Source: Methanobacteriota archaeon (GTDB lineage: Archaea; Thermoplasmatota; Poseidoniia; Poseidoniales; Poseidoniaceae). From it: 41,221 bases of DNA. Below the pieces are notes generated by a model. The model saw nothing but the letters and a program-made list of their open reading frames with translations. It was not told the origin of the DNA and made no database searches. This document shows, one piece after another, positions 10,633 to 18,536 of this stretch. Both the position numbers and the translations under genes were made by a program. The stretch's first letter is position 1, and every line of letters starts with the position of its first letter. The stretch lies in NCBI GenBank assembly GCA_011522915.1, contig WTIA01000111.1:1-41221 (forward strand). The letters run 5' to 3'.

Positions 10633-11817
10633 ATGGCAGGTGAATGGTTGGCCTACGGTGAGTTAGGTTTAGCCGCCGTTGGGTTTGCACCTTTTGCAAT
10701 CCATCGTCTATCTTGCGCTAGTTGGAAGAATCAGAGATTGGACTGTCCAGAGGAATTGTCAGGTCTAGAAATTACGATTCTATTACCTGTGTGGAATGAG
10801 GAATTGATTATTGAAAAAAAATTATCCAATTTAGCAAAACAGGATTTCAAAGCAAATCTATTGTTGGTTGATTCAGCATCAGATGACTCAACCTTAGCTA
10901 GGGCAAAATCATGGTTAGAGGATTTTCCCGAGGCTTTCGAATCTTGGAAGATAATACCTATGTCCACTAGGAAAGGAAAGACTACTGCAGTCGGTTTAGC
11001 TCTAGATGAATTAGAAGATTTTGAAGGAATAATCGTAATGACTGACGCAGATGCTACAATTATGCCCGGTGCTTTGGAGCGAATAAACCGCTGGTTCTCC
11101 AATCCACAAATCGGTGCAGTTGGAGGAACGCCAAATCGAGAGGGCGATATGGCTAATGAAAACCATCATCGAGATATGTACTCTATGCTTAGAGTCGGGG
11201 AATCTGCCTATGATAGTACACCATTTCTGGAGGGGTCTCTAATCGCTTGGAGAAGTGGTAGTGTATCATCTTCAGAACTTTATTTTTCAGCGAATGCTGA
11301 CGATGCCCAAATTGCAACAGCCGTCAGATTAAATGGACTAAGGTCAATACAAGATCCTGAATTGAATTTTAGCGATCAAATGCCGTTAACAGGAAAAGGA
11401 CAGCGAAGACAGAAGGTACGCAGAGCTCAAGGATTAATCCGTTTGTTAGCAAGGAAGAGGAAGCATTGGTTTTCGAAAAGAGATGGCAGGTTTGCAAAGA
11501 TTTTGCGAAGAAATGCCTGGATGCATATAGTCTCTCCTTTGGCAATTTTTGCAGGGGCAACAATTGCCATTATGCGAAATATCGCATATCTTCCAGAAAC
11601 TTCCTTGACAGTAGCACTATCAGCAGTTGAACTCTATTGTCTAGTATCTTGGATATTAGCACGCTCAAATAAGACGTTTTTTGGAATTAGAACCGCAGGA
11701 GTAATCATGTGTGGTTTGGAGAATTTACTGATTGCATTGATACACTCCGGTAGGGGCAAGAGTCTGCACATGTGGCAGCAACATACAGATGTAAGGGAAG
11801 CATTATCTCAACGCTGA
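10633..11817 (+). CDS. Glycosyltransferase family 2, membrane associated
   Basis: ITILLPVWNEELIIEKKLSNL; MTDADATIMPGALERI; hydrophobic C-terminal segments. Start set to ATG 10633 (MAGEWLAYGEL). Confidence 0.85.
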   Translation: MAGEWLAYGELGLAAVGFAPFAIHRLSCASWKNQRLDCPEELSGLEITILLPVWNEELIIEKKLSNLAKQDFKANLLLVDSASDDSTLARAKSWLEDFPEAFESWKIIPMSTRKGKTTAVGLALDELEDFEGIIVMTDADATIMPGALERINRWFSNPQIGAVGGTPNREGDMANENHHRDMYSMLRVGESAYDSTPFLEGSLIAWRSGSVSSSELYFSANADDAQIATAVRLNGLRSIQDPELNFSDQMPLTGKGQRRQKVRRAQGLIRLLARKRKHWFSKRDGRFAKILRRNAWMHIVSPLAIFAGATIAIMRNIAYLPETSLTVALSAVELYCLVSWILARSNKTFFGIRTAGVIMCGLENLLIALIHSGRGKSLHMWQQHTDVREALSQR

Positions 11818-11833
11818 ATTTACGATTTGAAAA

Positions 11834-11873
11834 TAAAAAAAGCCCCCCTGGAAGCCGAGGCTTCCAGAGGGGC
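11834..11873 (-). terminator. Strong hairpin plus T-tract terminator of the pilin-like gene
   Basis: Minus strand: GCCCCTCTGGAAGCC-TC-GGCTTCCAGGGGGGC (about 14 bp stem, one G-U) followed by TTTTTTT. Confidence 0.85.
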
Positions 11874-11921
11874 AACTTCGAGAATTTCTCGTATACTAAC
11901 TTCTATTCAATTATTCGAACT

Positions 11922-12446
11922 TCAGTTGTTTGCATCAGCGTATGCAGTAACTTCACGGATAACCTTGTCATCTTCGTTACCGACACCGATCTTTGTTAGA
12001 GTGACGTCTACATCACAGCCACCGTCTGCTCCATCACAAAGGTCTACATCGCCTTCGTTGATGGTAATTTCTTCAGATGTGCTCCAATAGTTGTCGTCGT
12101 CTGTTTCGTATGTGCAGTCTGCGGTTCCGTCATCCTTGGAAGCATCAGCGCAGGTTAGGGAGTTTCCTCCGTCAACTACGATTGATACCTTTAGGACGGA
12201 CCAGCTTAGGTCATCGCCTTGGGTCATCTTGATGTGTACTAGCTTTTCTCCAGCTGCATCAGACATTGTGCCTGCTGCGTCTCTGTCGTCGAACTGGTAC
12301 TTGTCTAGACCGCCGCCGGTTGAGTCGTCGGCTAGGCTAGATGCCCATACATACAATACACCAGCCAGAACTACAGTAATTGCAACCATTAGGATGGTAG
12401 CGATAACTGGGCTGACTGCCTCTTCGTTTCGGTTCTCGTTGTTCAT
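11922..12446 (-). CDS. Archaeal type IV pilin / archaellin-like secreted protein
   Basis: MNNENRNEEAVSPVIATILMVAITVVLAGVLYVWASSLADD, the canonical archaeal pilin N-terminal hydrophobic motif (AVSPVIATILMVAITVVLA); acidic mature domain. Start at 12446 supported by AGGAGG 8 nt upstream. Confidence 0.9.
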   Translation of the reverse strand: MNNENRNEEAVSPVIATILMVAITVVLAGVLYVWASSLADDSTGGGLDKYQFDDRDAAGTMSDAAGEKLVHIKMTQGDDLSWSVLKVSIVVDGGNSLTCADASKDDGTADCTYETDDDNYWSTSEEITINEGDVDLCDGADGGCDVDVTLTKIGVGNEDDKVIREVTAYADANN

Positions 12447-12452
12447 ATTCTT

Positions 12453-12505
12453 GTCCTCCTCCCCCAAGCGGGGGATACATGTCCCACAACCGCCGCGCTA
12501 TATAA
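12453..12505 (-). promoter_or_regulatory. Promoter and leader of pilin-like gene: TATA box, 5' hairpin, Shine-Dalgarno
   Basis: Minus strand: TTATATAG (12498-12505), about 25 bp upstream of TCCCCC-GCTT-GGGGGA (12460-12475), followed by AGGAGG (12455-12460) and ATG at 12446. Confidence 0.7.
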
Positions 12506-12639
12506 TATCTCCGCCGAACAAAGTCCATTTTAGTGGGAAAAACCGATGTACTGCGGAGCATTTACAGTCGGACCATTTTCCCAAAATATTACACCGAATG
12601 AGTGGTACATACGATTTGTATAGGCAAAAATCATCGAAA

Positions 12640-12645
12640 TTTATA
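12640..12645 (+). promoter_or_regulatory. TATA-box candidate (AAATTTATAGG) upstream of the structured RNA
   Basis: TTTATA ends about 25 nt before the first nucleotide of the outer stem (12672), the spacing expected for archaeal TBP/TFB promoters. Confidence 0.5.
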
Positions 12646-12667
12646 GGAAAATTACAATCGAAATATC

Positions 12668-12809
12668 CAGCCTTTCGGCTAGAGCGAGTTAAGGTGAACA
12701 GGGTGAGAGCCAACGGAGAGGGGATGGGATGCACTCAACGAGAACTTCAACAGCCCTGTTCAACTAGACCGAAGGTGTTACGGCAAATAACCATTTTGAC
12801 AGTTTTTTT
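12668..12809 (+). ncRNA. Candidate structured small RNA, family not recognised
   Basis: Three nested complementary stems: 12672-12682/12764-12775, 12695-12703/12754-12762, 12704-12710/12731-12737. Followed by TTTTTTT at 12803-12809. No plausible coding gene here. Confidence 0.5.
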
Positions 12810-12852
12810 GAAAATATTGTTGTTTAGAAGATAACAACACTGACAAAAAATT

Positions 12853-13866
12853 TCACTCGACTGTAAGAATTTCCGGCCCACCTGAATTCACCAATATAGT
12901 GTGCTCAAACTGGCCGATCATTCCACCATCATGGCAACCAAGTGCGTGATACGTTTCAAGGAATCTTATGCTAATCAATTTCTTTACCAGTGCATTCCAT
13001 TTGCTTTGTCTGCTTGCTTCATCAGCTTCTGGGAATGGTTTTTCTAACATTGGGAATGCCCATCTCTCAGCAAATGGTAGAGTTGAATATCTCTCTTCAA
13101 GATTCCTAGCCAATTGCGCTCCAAGAGGTTTCAGTTGTTTCCTTGACAATGCCTTTCTCCAAAGCCCTTTCTTGGTAACTCTGTAGATGTTAGATGAGTT
13201 TTGGGCTCCTATATTCTTAATCATTCCACTGTTTCCAGTTGTATTGAATGGTTCTACTGCATACACAGAACCCTCTTCAACAACGCCTTTGAATCCAGGA
13301 TTGTCAGGCCCACATGCGTATGATGGAACACTTACACCTGCATGTAGTTCATAGGGCTTGAGTTGATGTCCGCACAAATTTCTGATCGGTTGAAAACCTG
13401 CATCTATTGATGGCTGGGCAGCTGCGGCACCGACCTTGTACCAAGGTGTTCCCGGGTGTAACATCTCGATTGCAGAATCCCTTGCTTCCTTTGCCGCCTT
13501 AATCTGTTCAGTGTGATTTCCTCTGTTTCCAACTTCTATTGTTAGAGCATTATCTCCAATGTGCCCATTGATGTGAACTCCAACGTCTAGTTTTACTAAG
13601 TCTCCATTTTGAAAGACCATCTCTCTCTCCCATCCTTCTGGAGCGATTACTGAATGGTCTGTTGTGTAGTGTGCTGCCAAATCATCGACGGCGATGGTGA
13701 CAGGGAATGCTGGGTTCCCCCCATTTCTTCTGATGAATCTCTCTGCGGAATTTATCACTTCGTCCCACGATTTGCCAACGGAAATCTCGTCTTTCATGGC
13801 CTCGAGGGTCCTGCGAGCAACATGGCCCGCATCGTGCCAATATTTCAGGCTGGAATCGTCCACCAT
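12853..13866 (-). CDS. map: Methionine aminopeptidase, type 2
   Basis: GGNPAFPVTIAVDDLAAHYTTDHSV, GDLVKLDVGVHINGHIGDNALTIEVG, NLCGHQLKPYELHAGVSVPSY, VYAVEPFNTTG. Confidence 0.93.
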   Translation of the reverse strand: MVDDSSLKYWHDAGHVARRTLEAMKDEISVGKSWDEVINSAERFIRRNGGNPAFPVTIAVDDLAAHYTTDHSVIAPEGWEREMVFQNGDLVKLDVGVHINGHIGDNALTIEVGNRGNHTEQIKAAKEARDSAIEMLHPGTPWYKVGAAAAQPSIDAGFQPIRNLCGHQLKPYELHAGVSVPSYACGPDNPGFKGVVEEGSVYAVEPFNTTGNSGMIKNIGAQNSSNIYRVTKKGLWRKALSRKQLKPLGAQLARNLEERYSTLPFAERWAFPMLEKPFPEADEASRQSKWNALVKKLISIRFLETYHALGCHDGGMIGQFEHTILVNSGGPEILTVE

Positions 13867-14426
13867 CTCATCACGTCATGAAGAGGTACAACGCCCTCTC
13901 TCATAACGGTTAGCCTCCAACCACGTATTTCCGCCTCATTTTTTTCTAATTTCACAAAGGTGCTACCAAGGCCATTAGGACAGATTCCAGGAACAAATTG
14001 GTCAATACCTAGAATTCTTGCCGCAACTTCAGTATCACATTCTGGATCAACTCCGGATTCGTTAGCCGATGTGGCAGTGATCGGTCCAAATTTCTCTGCG
14101 AGGGAAATAGCCTCTGGATGAGCAAAAACGCGGATAGCAACGTTGTTCCCGCCTAGCCTAGAATCAAGTTCTTGGTGTGCAGGAAGTATTGTTGTAATCC
14201 CACCTTTAACAAATTCAGAAAGGAATTCATTCAGAAAATTAGGAATCTCTACTATCTCACTAACTTGTTCCATATTTGCAACACCCAAGCTTACAGGCAT
14301 CGATTCTGGTCTGTTTTTTGTAGCGTATAGGTTGTCTAAACCAGATTTGATTGGTAAGCATCCCAAACCCGGTAAAGTACTGGTAGGATAAACCACTAAG
14401 CCACCGCTTTCGAGATGAGATTTCAT
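13845..14426 (-). CDS. L-threonylcarbamoyladenylate synthase, Sua5/YciO/YrdC family
   Basis: GGLVVYPTSTLPGLGCLPIKSGLDNLYATKNRPESMPVSLGVANMEQVSEI; ITATSANESG. Confidence 0.9.
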   Translation of the reverse strand: MKSHLESGGLVVYPTSTLPGLGCLPIKSGLDNLYATKNRPESMPVSLGVANMEQVSEIVEIPNFLNEFLSEFVKGGITTILPAHQELDSRLGGNNVAIRVFAHPEAISLAEKFGPITATSANESGVDPECDTEVAARILGIDQFVPGICPNGLGSTFVKLEKNEAEIRGWRLTVMREGVVPLHDVMRWWTIPA

Positions 14427-14430
14427 TTAA

Positions 14431-14706
14431 TCACGCTCTGACCCATGATTCAACGTGTTCCTTAGCAATCCTTGCTGCTAATTCCTTATCCTCTGTTTTT
14501 ACTAACAATTTACCGCTTGGGTAAAGGGTAAGTTCTGCGGGTCCGGAAAAGGTCCATGCAAGTCTTGTTCTAATACCAACGGTGTAACCTGCACTTTCGA
14601 TTTTTCCACCGACTAAATCCAAATCGATTTTTTCGATTCCATCGACTTGAATCTGCCACGCAGATTTGTTACCACACATCTCTAAAACAAATGAATCGTC
14701 AGACAT
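14431..14706 (-). CDS. Conserved hypothetical small protein (91 aa)
   Basis: Complete ORF between Sua5 and the proline-rich gene on the same strand with tight spacing. Confidence 0.65.
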   Translation of the reverse strand: MSDDSFVLEMCGNKSAWQIQVDGIEKIDLDLVGGKIESAGYTVGIRTRLAWTFSGPAELTLYPSGKLLVKTEDKELAARIAKEHVESWVRA

Positions 14707-14716
14707 AACGATCTCC

Positions 14717-15853
14717 TCAAATGTCTGGTTTTGGAGGTAAATCTCCTAGATTTTCAGTGGTTGCTGGAGGGCCAGCAGGTGGGCCTGACGGACCAGTTGG
14801 TGGCGTTGGTGGGCCTGGTGGGCCCGGTGGTGCTGGAGGAGTTGGTGGACCTGCTGGTGGCGTTGGTGGGCCTGGTGGGCCCGGTGGTGCTGGAGGAGTT
14901 GGTGGTCCTGCTGGCGGCGTTGGCGGGCCTGGTGGGCCCGGTGGTGCGGGAGGAGTTGGTGGACCTGCTGGTGGCGTTGGCGGACCTGCTGGTGGCGTTG
15001 GCGGACCTGGGGGACTAGGTGGGGTAAGCGGAGCAGATAGTGGGTCACTGGTAACAGGTTCGGGATTAGAAGGCGGAGTGGGTGGAGTAAGGGGAGCCAA
15101 TAGGTCTGCAGGAGGGGCCTGTTCAGCAATAGGAGAATCTCTGACCGATTGCGAACTAGGGGCATGAGCCAACAATGGGTCTTCGGTTCGAGATGGTTGC
15201 GATAATGGTGCGTCTCTTACCGGATTAGCATTCAAAATTGGAGCCTCACGTGCGTCGCTTGTGGAGGTCATTCCTGTAGATAATTTGTCTAAATCCGCCT
15301 TGATGAGAGTCTCTCCTCCCCTTGAATTTTCAGCAGAGTAGGAGGTCAATACAACCTTGGATGAGTCAATCATTTCTCTTTCCTTCACATTTCCAAAATC
15401 ACCGAGACTTTGGTCGAATGCACCGGTGAATAATGAAGAACCAATATTGCTTGATAGCTTTCTTCCTTGTGTGGCACTGTATTCGAAATCATAAGGGAAA
15501 GGCCCCATCTTAATTTCATTAGATGAGCCTGCTAGTACGAATGTCCATTCCCCTGAATCGAGTGGGAACTCAAAAGTCCAATCTCTCTGTATGCCTGGGC
15601 CAAGGCTTGTTACGCCTTCTTGGGAATGGTGTTTTGCACCTAGGTGTGTAATAACGGCGACGTCTAGGCCTCCCATCGGTACAGGTGCTTCGTTGGTGAT
15701 AGACACTTTTGCAATAACAACATCTTCGTCGTCATCATTGATGTCCATTCTGATATCAATTACCTCGGCTTGAAGAGAGCCACTACTTCCAGTTGTTGCT
15801 ACGCCCATAACCTCACCATTGATGCGACTAACGCAGCCGTACTTGAATACCAC
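14717..15853 (-). CDS. Protein with globular N-terminus and proline-rich repetitive C-terminus
   Basis: 378 aa ORF; C-terminal (GPPGPPTPPAGPPTPPAPP)n; the opposite-strand Gly-rich ORFs are shadows. Confidence 0.75.
   Translation of the reverse strand: MVFKYGCVSRINGEVMGVATTGSSGSLQAEVIDIRMDINDDDEDVVIAKVSITNEAPVPMGGLDVAVITHLGAKHHSQEGVTSLGPGIQRDWTFEFPLDSGEWTFVLAGSSNEIKMGPFPYDFEYSATQGRKLSSNIGSSLFTGAFDQSLGDFGNVKEREMIDSSKVVLTSYSAENSRGGETLIKADLDKLSTGMTSTSDAREAPILNANPVRDAPLSQPSRTEDPLLAHAPSSQSVRDSPIAEQAPPADLLAPLTPPTPPSNPEPVTSDPLSAPLTPPSPPGPPTPPAGPPTPPAGPPTPPAPPGPPGPPTPPAGPPTPPAPPGPPGPPTPPAGPPTPPAPPGPPGPPTPPTGPSGPPAGPPATTENLGDLPPKPDI
14799..15010. repeat. 57-bp tandem repeat, 3 complete units plus partial, in-frame coding (19 aa unit)
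   Basis: Unit GGTGGCGTTGGTGGGCCTGGTGGGCCCGGTGGTGCTGGAGGAGTTGGTGGACCTGCT starts at 14799, 14856, 14913 and 14970; a shorter 21-bp offset repeat at 14991. Confidence 0.92.
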
Positions 15854-15867
15854 CGTGCTACGACCGT

Positions 15868-16440
15868 TTATCTTAGGCCATTACGGGTATTTACTGGCAG
15901 CGACCAGTCAACTGCCGCAACTGTATGATTTGCTAAGTCTACAGGGCTTCTTTTTGTCTCATGTTTCCAAGTTTTGTAAACATCCCACAATCCAAGTAAA
16001 ACACCGATAAACGGAATCACGTACTTGACTTTGTAAGCGGCTCTTCTTCCCCAATGGTCGATTCCAAGTAAACTGCCATCGTCATGTACGATAGCAATTC
16101 TCATTGCTCTTTGGCCGAGAGATCTTCCATAATTTCTGCCGGTATACTTGAAGTAAAGCCAGTAGAATGTTAGATGAATTGTCCATGCACCTATCACATA
16201 GGGAGCTTGCGAGGAAAATAGAAGGTCAACAGCCATGAGGTAGTTGAAGAAAACCATTCTAGCAAATAGCGCTAAAATTAGCGTTACAAGAAAAGCGTCT
16301 AGAGCCAGTGCCACCATTCTCTTCCAAATAGGTGCAATTAGCATTCCTTCAGGAGCGGTAGCAGCAACTGCAGCCTGTGCCATGGTTCCCGGCTTGTGGA
16401 TGCTTACCGGAGAGTCCGCCATGGTTCGGGCTGGAGACAT
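15868..16440 (-). CDS. RDD family membrane protein
   Basis: APIWKRMVALALDAFLVTLILALFAR; GRNYGRSLGQRAMRIAIV; multiple hydrophobic segments. Confidence 0.85.
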   Translation of the reverse strand: MSPARTMADSPVSIHKPGTMAQAAVAATAPEGMLIAPIWKRMVALALDAFLVTLILALFARMVFFNYLMAVDLLFSSQAPYVIGAWTIHLTFYWLYFKYTGRNYGRSLGQRAMRIAIVHDDGSLLGIDHWGRRAAYKVKYVIPFIGVLLGLWDVYKTWKHETKRSPVDLANHTVAAVDWSLPVNTRNGLR

Positions 16441-16459
16441 TCCTATGAAAGCCCTGCCT

Positions 16460-18469
16460 TCAGGAGTTTACAATGTGCCAAGCCATAAGATTGGAATCAG
16501 AAATCCAATCTAGCCAACTAGACCAAGTTGCATCATTGCGTAAGGTTCTATCATCTCCTACCACAATTAAGCCACGCTTAGCCCTTGTAAGGGCGACATT
16601 TAATCGACGGAAATCAGACAAGAAACCTACCTTTCCATTTTCGTTTGCTCTCACTGTTGATAAAACGATAATTTCTTTTTCTCTACCTTGATAACCGTCA
16701 ACCGACTTGATTTCTAATCCTTCAATCTCATCGTTTGTCATACTTCGAATTAGTCGAACCTGCCCAGCATAGGGAGAGATTACTCCGATATCCTCGGGAC
16801 TCAAATCTCCAGGCAACAATAAGTCGTTCACGATTTTGATAACAATCGCAGCCTCATCCATATTCGACCTTGAAGAACCAGCCTCTTCCTCAATCTCAGA
16901 GCCGTGAACAGGTACAAACGAGACCGGTTTATCCCAATCTGGCCACAAGAAACCCGCAGCAGGCGGCCTGTCAGCTCGCGTACAACCGTCTTCAAGCCGG
17001 TTTTCGTAAAATCTTGCAGAGGGGAACTCACGGATTGTTGGATGCATTCTGTATTGAGTTGTCAGCATGTGAGCGGGTATTCCATTTGACAACAATCTTT
17101 CAAACAGTGGGATGTTTAAGCCACCTTCTTCAGCTCTATGAGACGTTACTGTAGGTGGTAATTGCCTGTGGTCTCCAACCAAAATTAGTTGCCTTGCACC
17201 TTTTACTATCGGTACTAAAGAGGAAGGCTCTGTTGCTTGAGTGGCTTCATCGATAAGTACAATTGAGAACTTCCGATTTGCTATTGTGAAGTGACCTGCA
17301 CCGATATTTGTGGTGCATAGGACCTCTGCGCCCGACAACACTTCATCGGTAATTCGTTGTTCTAATTCACGAATTTCTCGATAATTTTTGTTGATATCCT
17401 TGTGCGCCATACCTCTATCTTTACCTTTCAAGTCGTGCAATTTGGACCTAATTCCCTCGGTCTCTTCCCGAATAAATGCTATTTCATCCTGCTTTGGATG
17501 TTTGGAAACGATGGCATCCAGCGTAGCCTCTCTCAAGGTTTCTCTAACTTTAACAGGTCTTCCAAATCTTACAGCTTTAACACCCAAGTCGATCAACCCC
17601 TCAAGCAGATTGTCAACGGCTACATTTGACTCGGCACAGGCTAGAATGGGACCTCTTCCCATATCGATCAGCGCTTTCAAAAGATGAACTGCAGTATGTG
17701 TTTTTCCGGTTCCAGGAGGGCCCTGTATCATCGTTAATCTCTGGTTTGATGCTGTTTCAATCGCTATTTTTTGGCTATCGTCTAACATCATTCCTTTGAG
17801 GTTTAGAGGTCTGATTTTCTGTCCATGGATTTCTGGTGGACGTTGTGCTGAAGTGGCTAGGTCGTGAGGCTGACATAACAGTAAGTCTCTCAGGACCGTA
17901 CCCCCGTCACCTTCTGTTGAATGAAAGGATATCAAAGCCTCATGCATTCTATCATGAGCTACTCTATTTGCTCCTTTGTCAAGTCTCCATCCACCCTTTC
18001 TCAAATCACTTGGTTTATCTTTTGCAACTATTCGAATACGTGAATTATTTCTGTCTAAGACGACTCCTTCGATTACCTTCTCGCCCCAAGGCCTAGCCCT
18101 AGAAATGATGACCATGTCTCCATGACCAAATCTGTGGAAGGGAAGCGGGCCACCTCCTCTAACCTCAAAAACCAAAATTGAGTCACCGAAAAATCTGCCA
18201 GAGGTTCTACCAGTCAGGTCAAATAAGGCTAAGCCTGCATTAACCATTTTTTGTTTTGACCAACTTTTCCATCTTTCCTGAACTTGATTTAATTCATCAT
18301 CCAGTTCGATTTGAATAAGGTTTGTGAAGCATTCAAAGTGGTCTTGGGACTTCCTCCATTTGGCTTCATGTGCAATCTTGGTAGTCTTGTTTCCACTAGG
18401 CCGAGTGTTCATTCTTCGCACACCACCCCTCTCGGCCATAGCAAAACGGTAAAGGCGCTGGTATAGCAT
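16460..18469 (-). CDS. Superfamily 1 DNA/RNA helicase (UPF1/IGHMBP2-like)
   Basis: IQGPPGTGKTHTAVHLLKAL, VLIDEATQATEPSSL, LVGDHRQLPPTV, TQYRMHPTIREFPS, SVDGYQGREKEIIVLSTVRAN, RRLNVALTRAKRGLIVVGD. Confidence 0.95.
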   Translation of the reverse strand: MLYQRLYRFAMAERGGVRRMNTRPSGNKTTKIAHEAKWRKSQDHFECFTNLIQIELDDELNQVQERWKSWSKQKMVNAGLALFDLTGRTSGRFFGDSILVFEVRGGGPLPFHRFGHGDMVIISRARPWGEKVIEGVVLDRNNSRIRIVAKDKPSDLRKGGWRLDKGANRVAHDRMHEALISFHSTEGDGGTVLRDLLLCQPHDLATSAQRPPEIHGQKIRPLNLKGMMLDDSQKIAIETASNQRLTMIQGPPGTGKTHTAVHLLKALIDMGRGPILACAESNVAVDNLLEGLIDLGVKAVRFGRPVKVRETLREATLDAIVSKHPKQDEIAFIREETEGIRSKLHDLKGKDRGMAHKDINKNYREIRELEQRITDEVLSGAEVLCTTNIGAGHFTIANRKFSIVLIDEATQATEPSSLVPIVKGARQLILVGDHRQLPPTVTSHRAEEGGLNIPLFERLLSNGIPAHMLTTQYRMHPTIREFPSARFYENRLEDGCTRADRPPAAGFLWPDWDKPVSFVPVHGSEIEEEAGSSRSNMDEAAIVIKIVNDLLLPGDLSPEDIGVISPYAGQVRLIRSMTNDEIEGLEIKSVDGYQGREKEIIVLSTVRANENGKVGFLSDFRRLNVALTRAKRGLIVVGDDRTLRNDATWSSWLDWISDSNLMAWHIVNS

Positions 18470-18536
18470 GTTGTCGATGGTCGAGAAGAGGTGAGACTTA
18501 ACAACGAAATGAGTAGCGCAACTTCTGCTGGTAACT

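Noticed and set aside
12668-12809. 5S rRNA identity for the structured RNA
   Set aside because: Length is similar, but the conserved CCCAUCCCGAAC...GGAAGUUAAG signature and three-way junction are not found on either strand.
12091-12834. 247-aa plus-strand ORF antisense to the pilin gene
   Set aside because: Its first part is antisense of the pilin coding region and its second part covers the promoter and the candidate ncRNA; no recognisable protein motifs.
12818-12839. TGTTGTT-TAGAAGAT-AACAACA hairpin between the ncRNA candidate and map
   Set aside because: 7-bp AT-rich stem without a correctly placed T-tract for either strand; may contribute to termination but not supportable as a separate feature.
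14721-15167. Plus-strand glycine-rich ORF(s) (GGVGGPGGPGGAGG...)
   Set aside because: Exact antisense shadow of the proline-rich repeat gene; the minus frame has a globular N-terminus and proper operon context.
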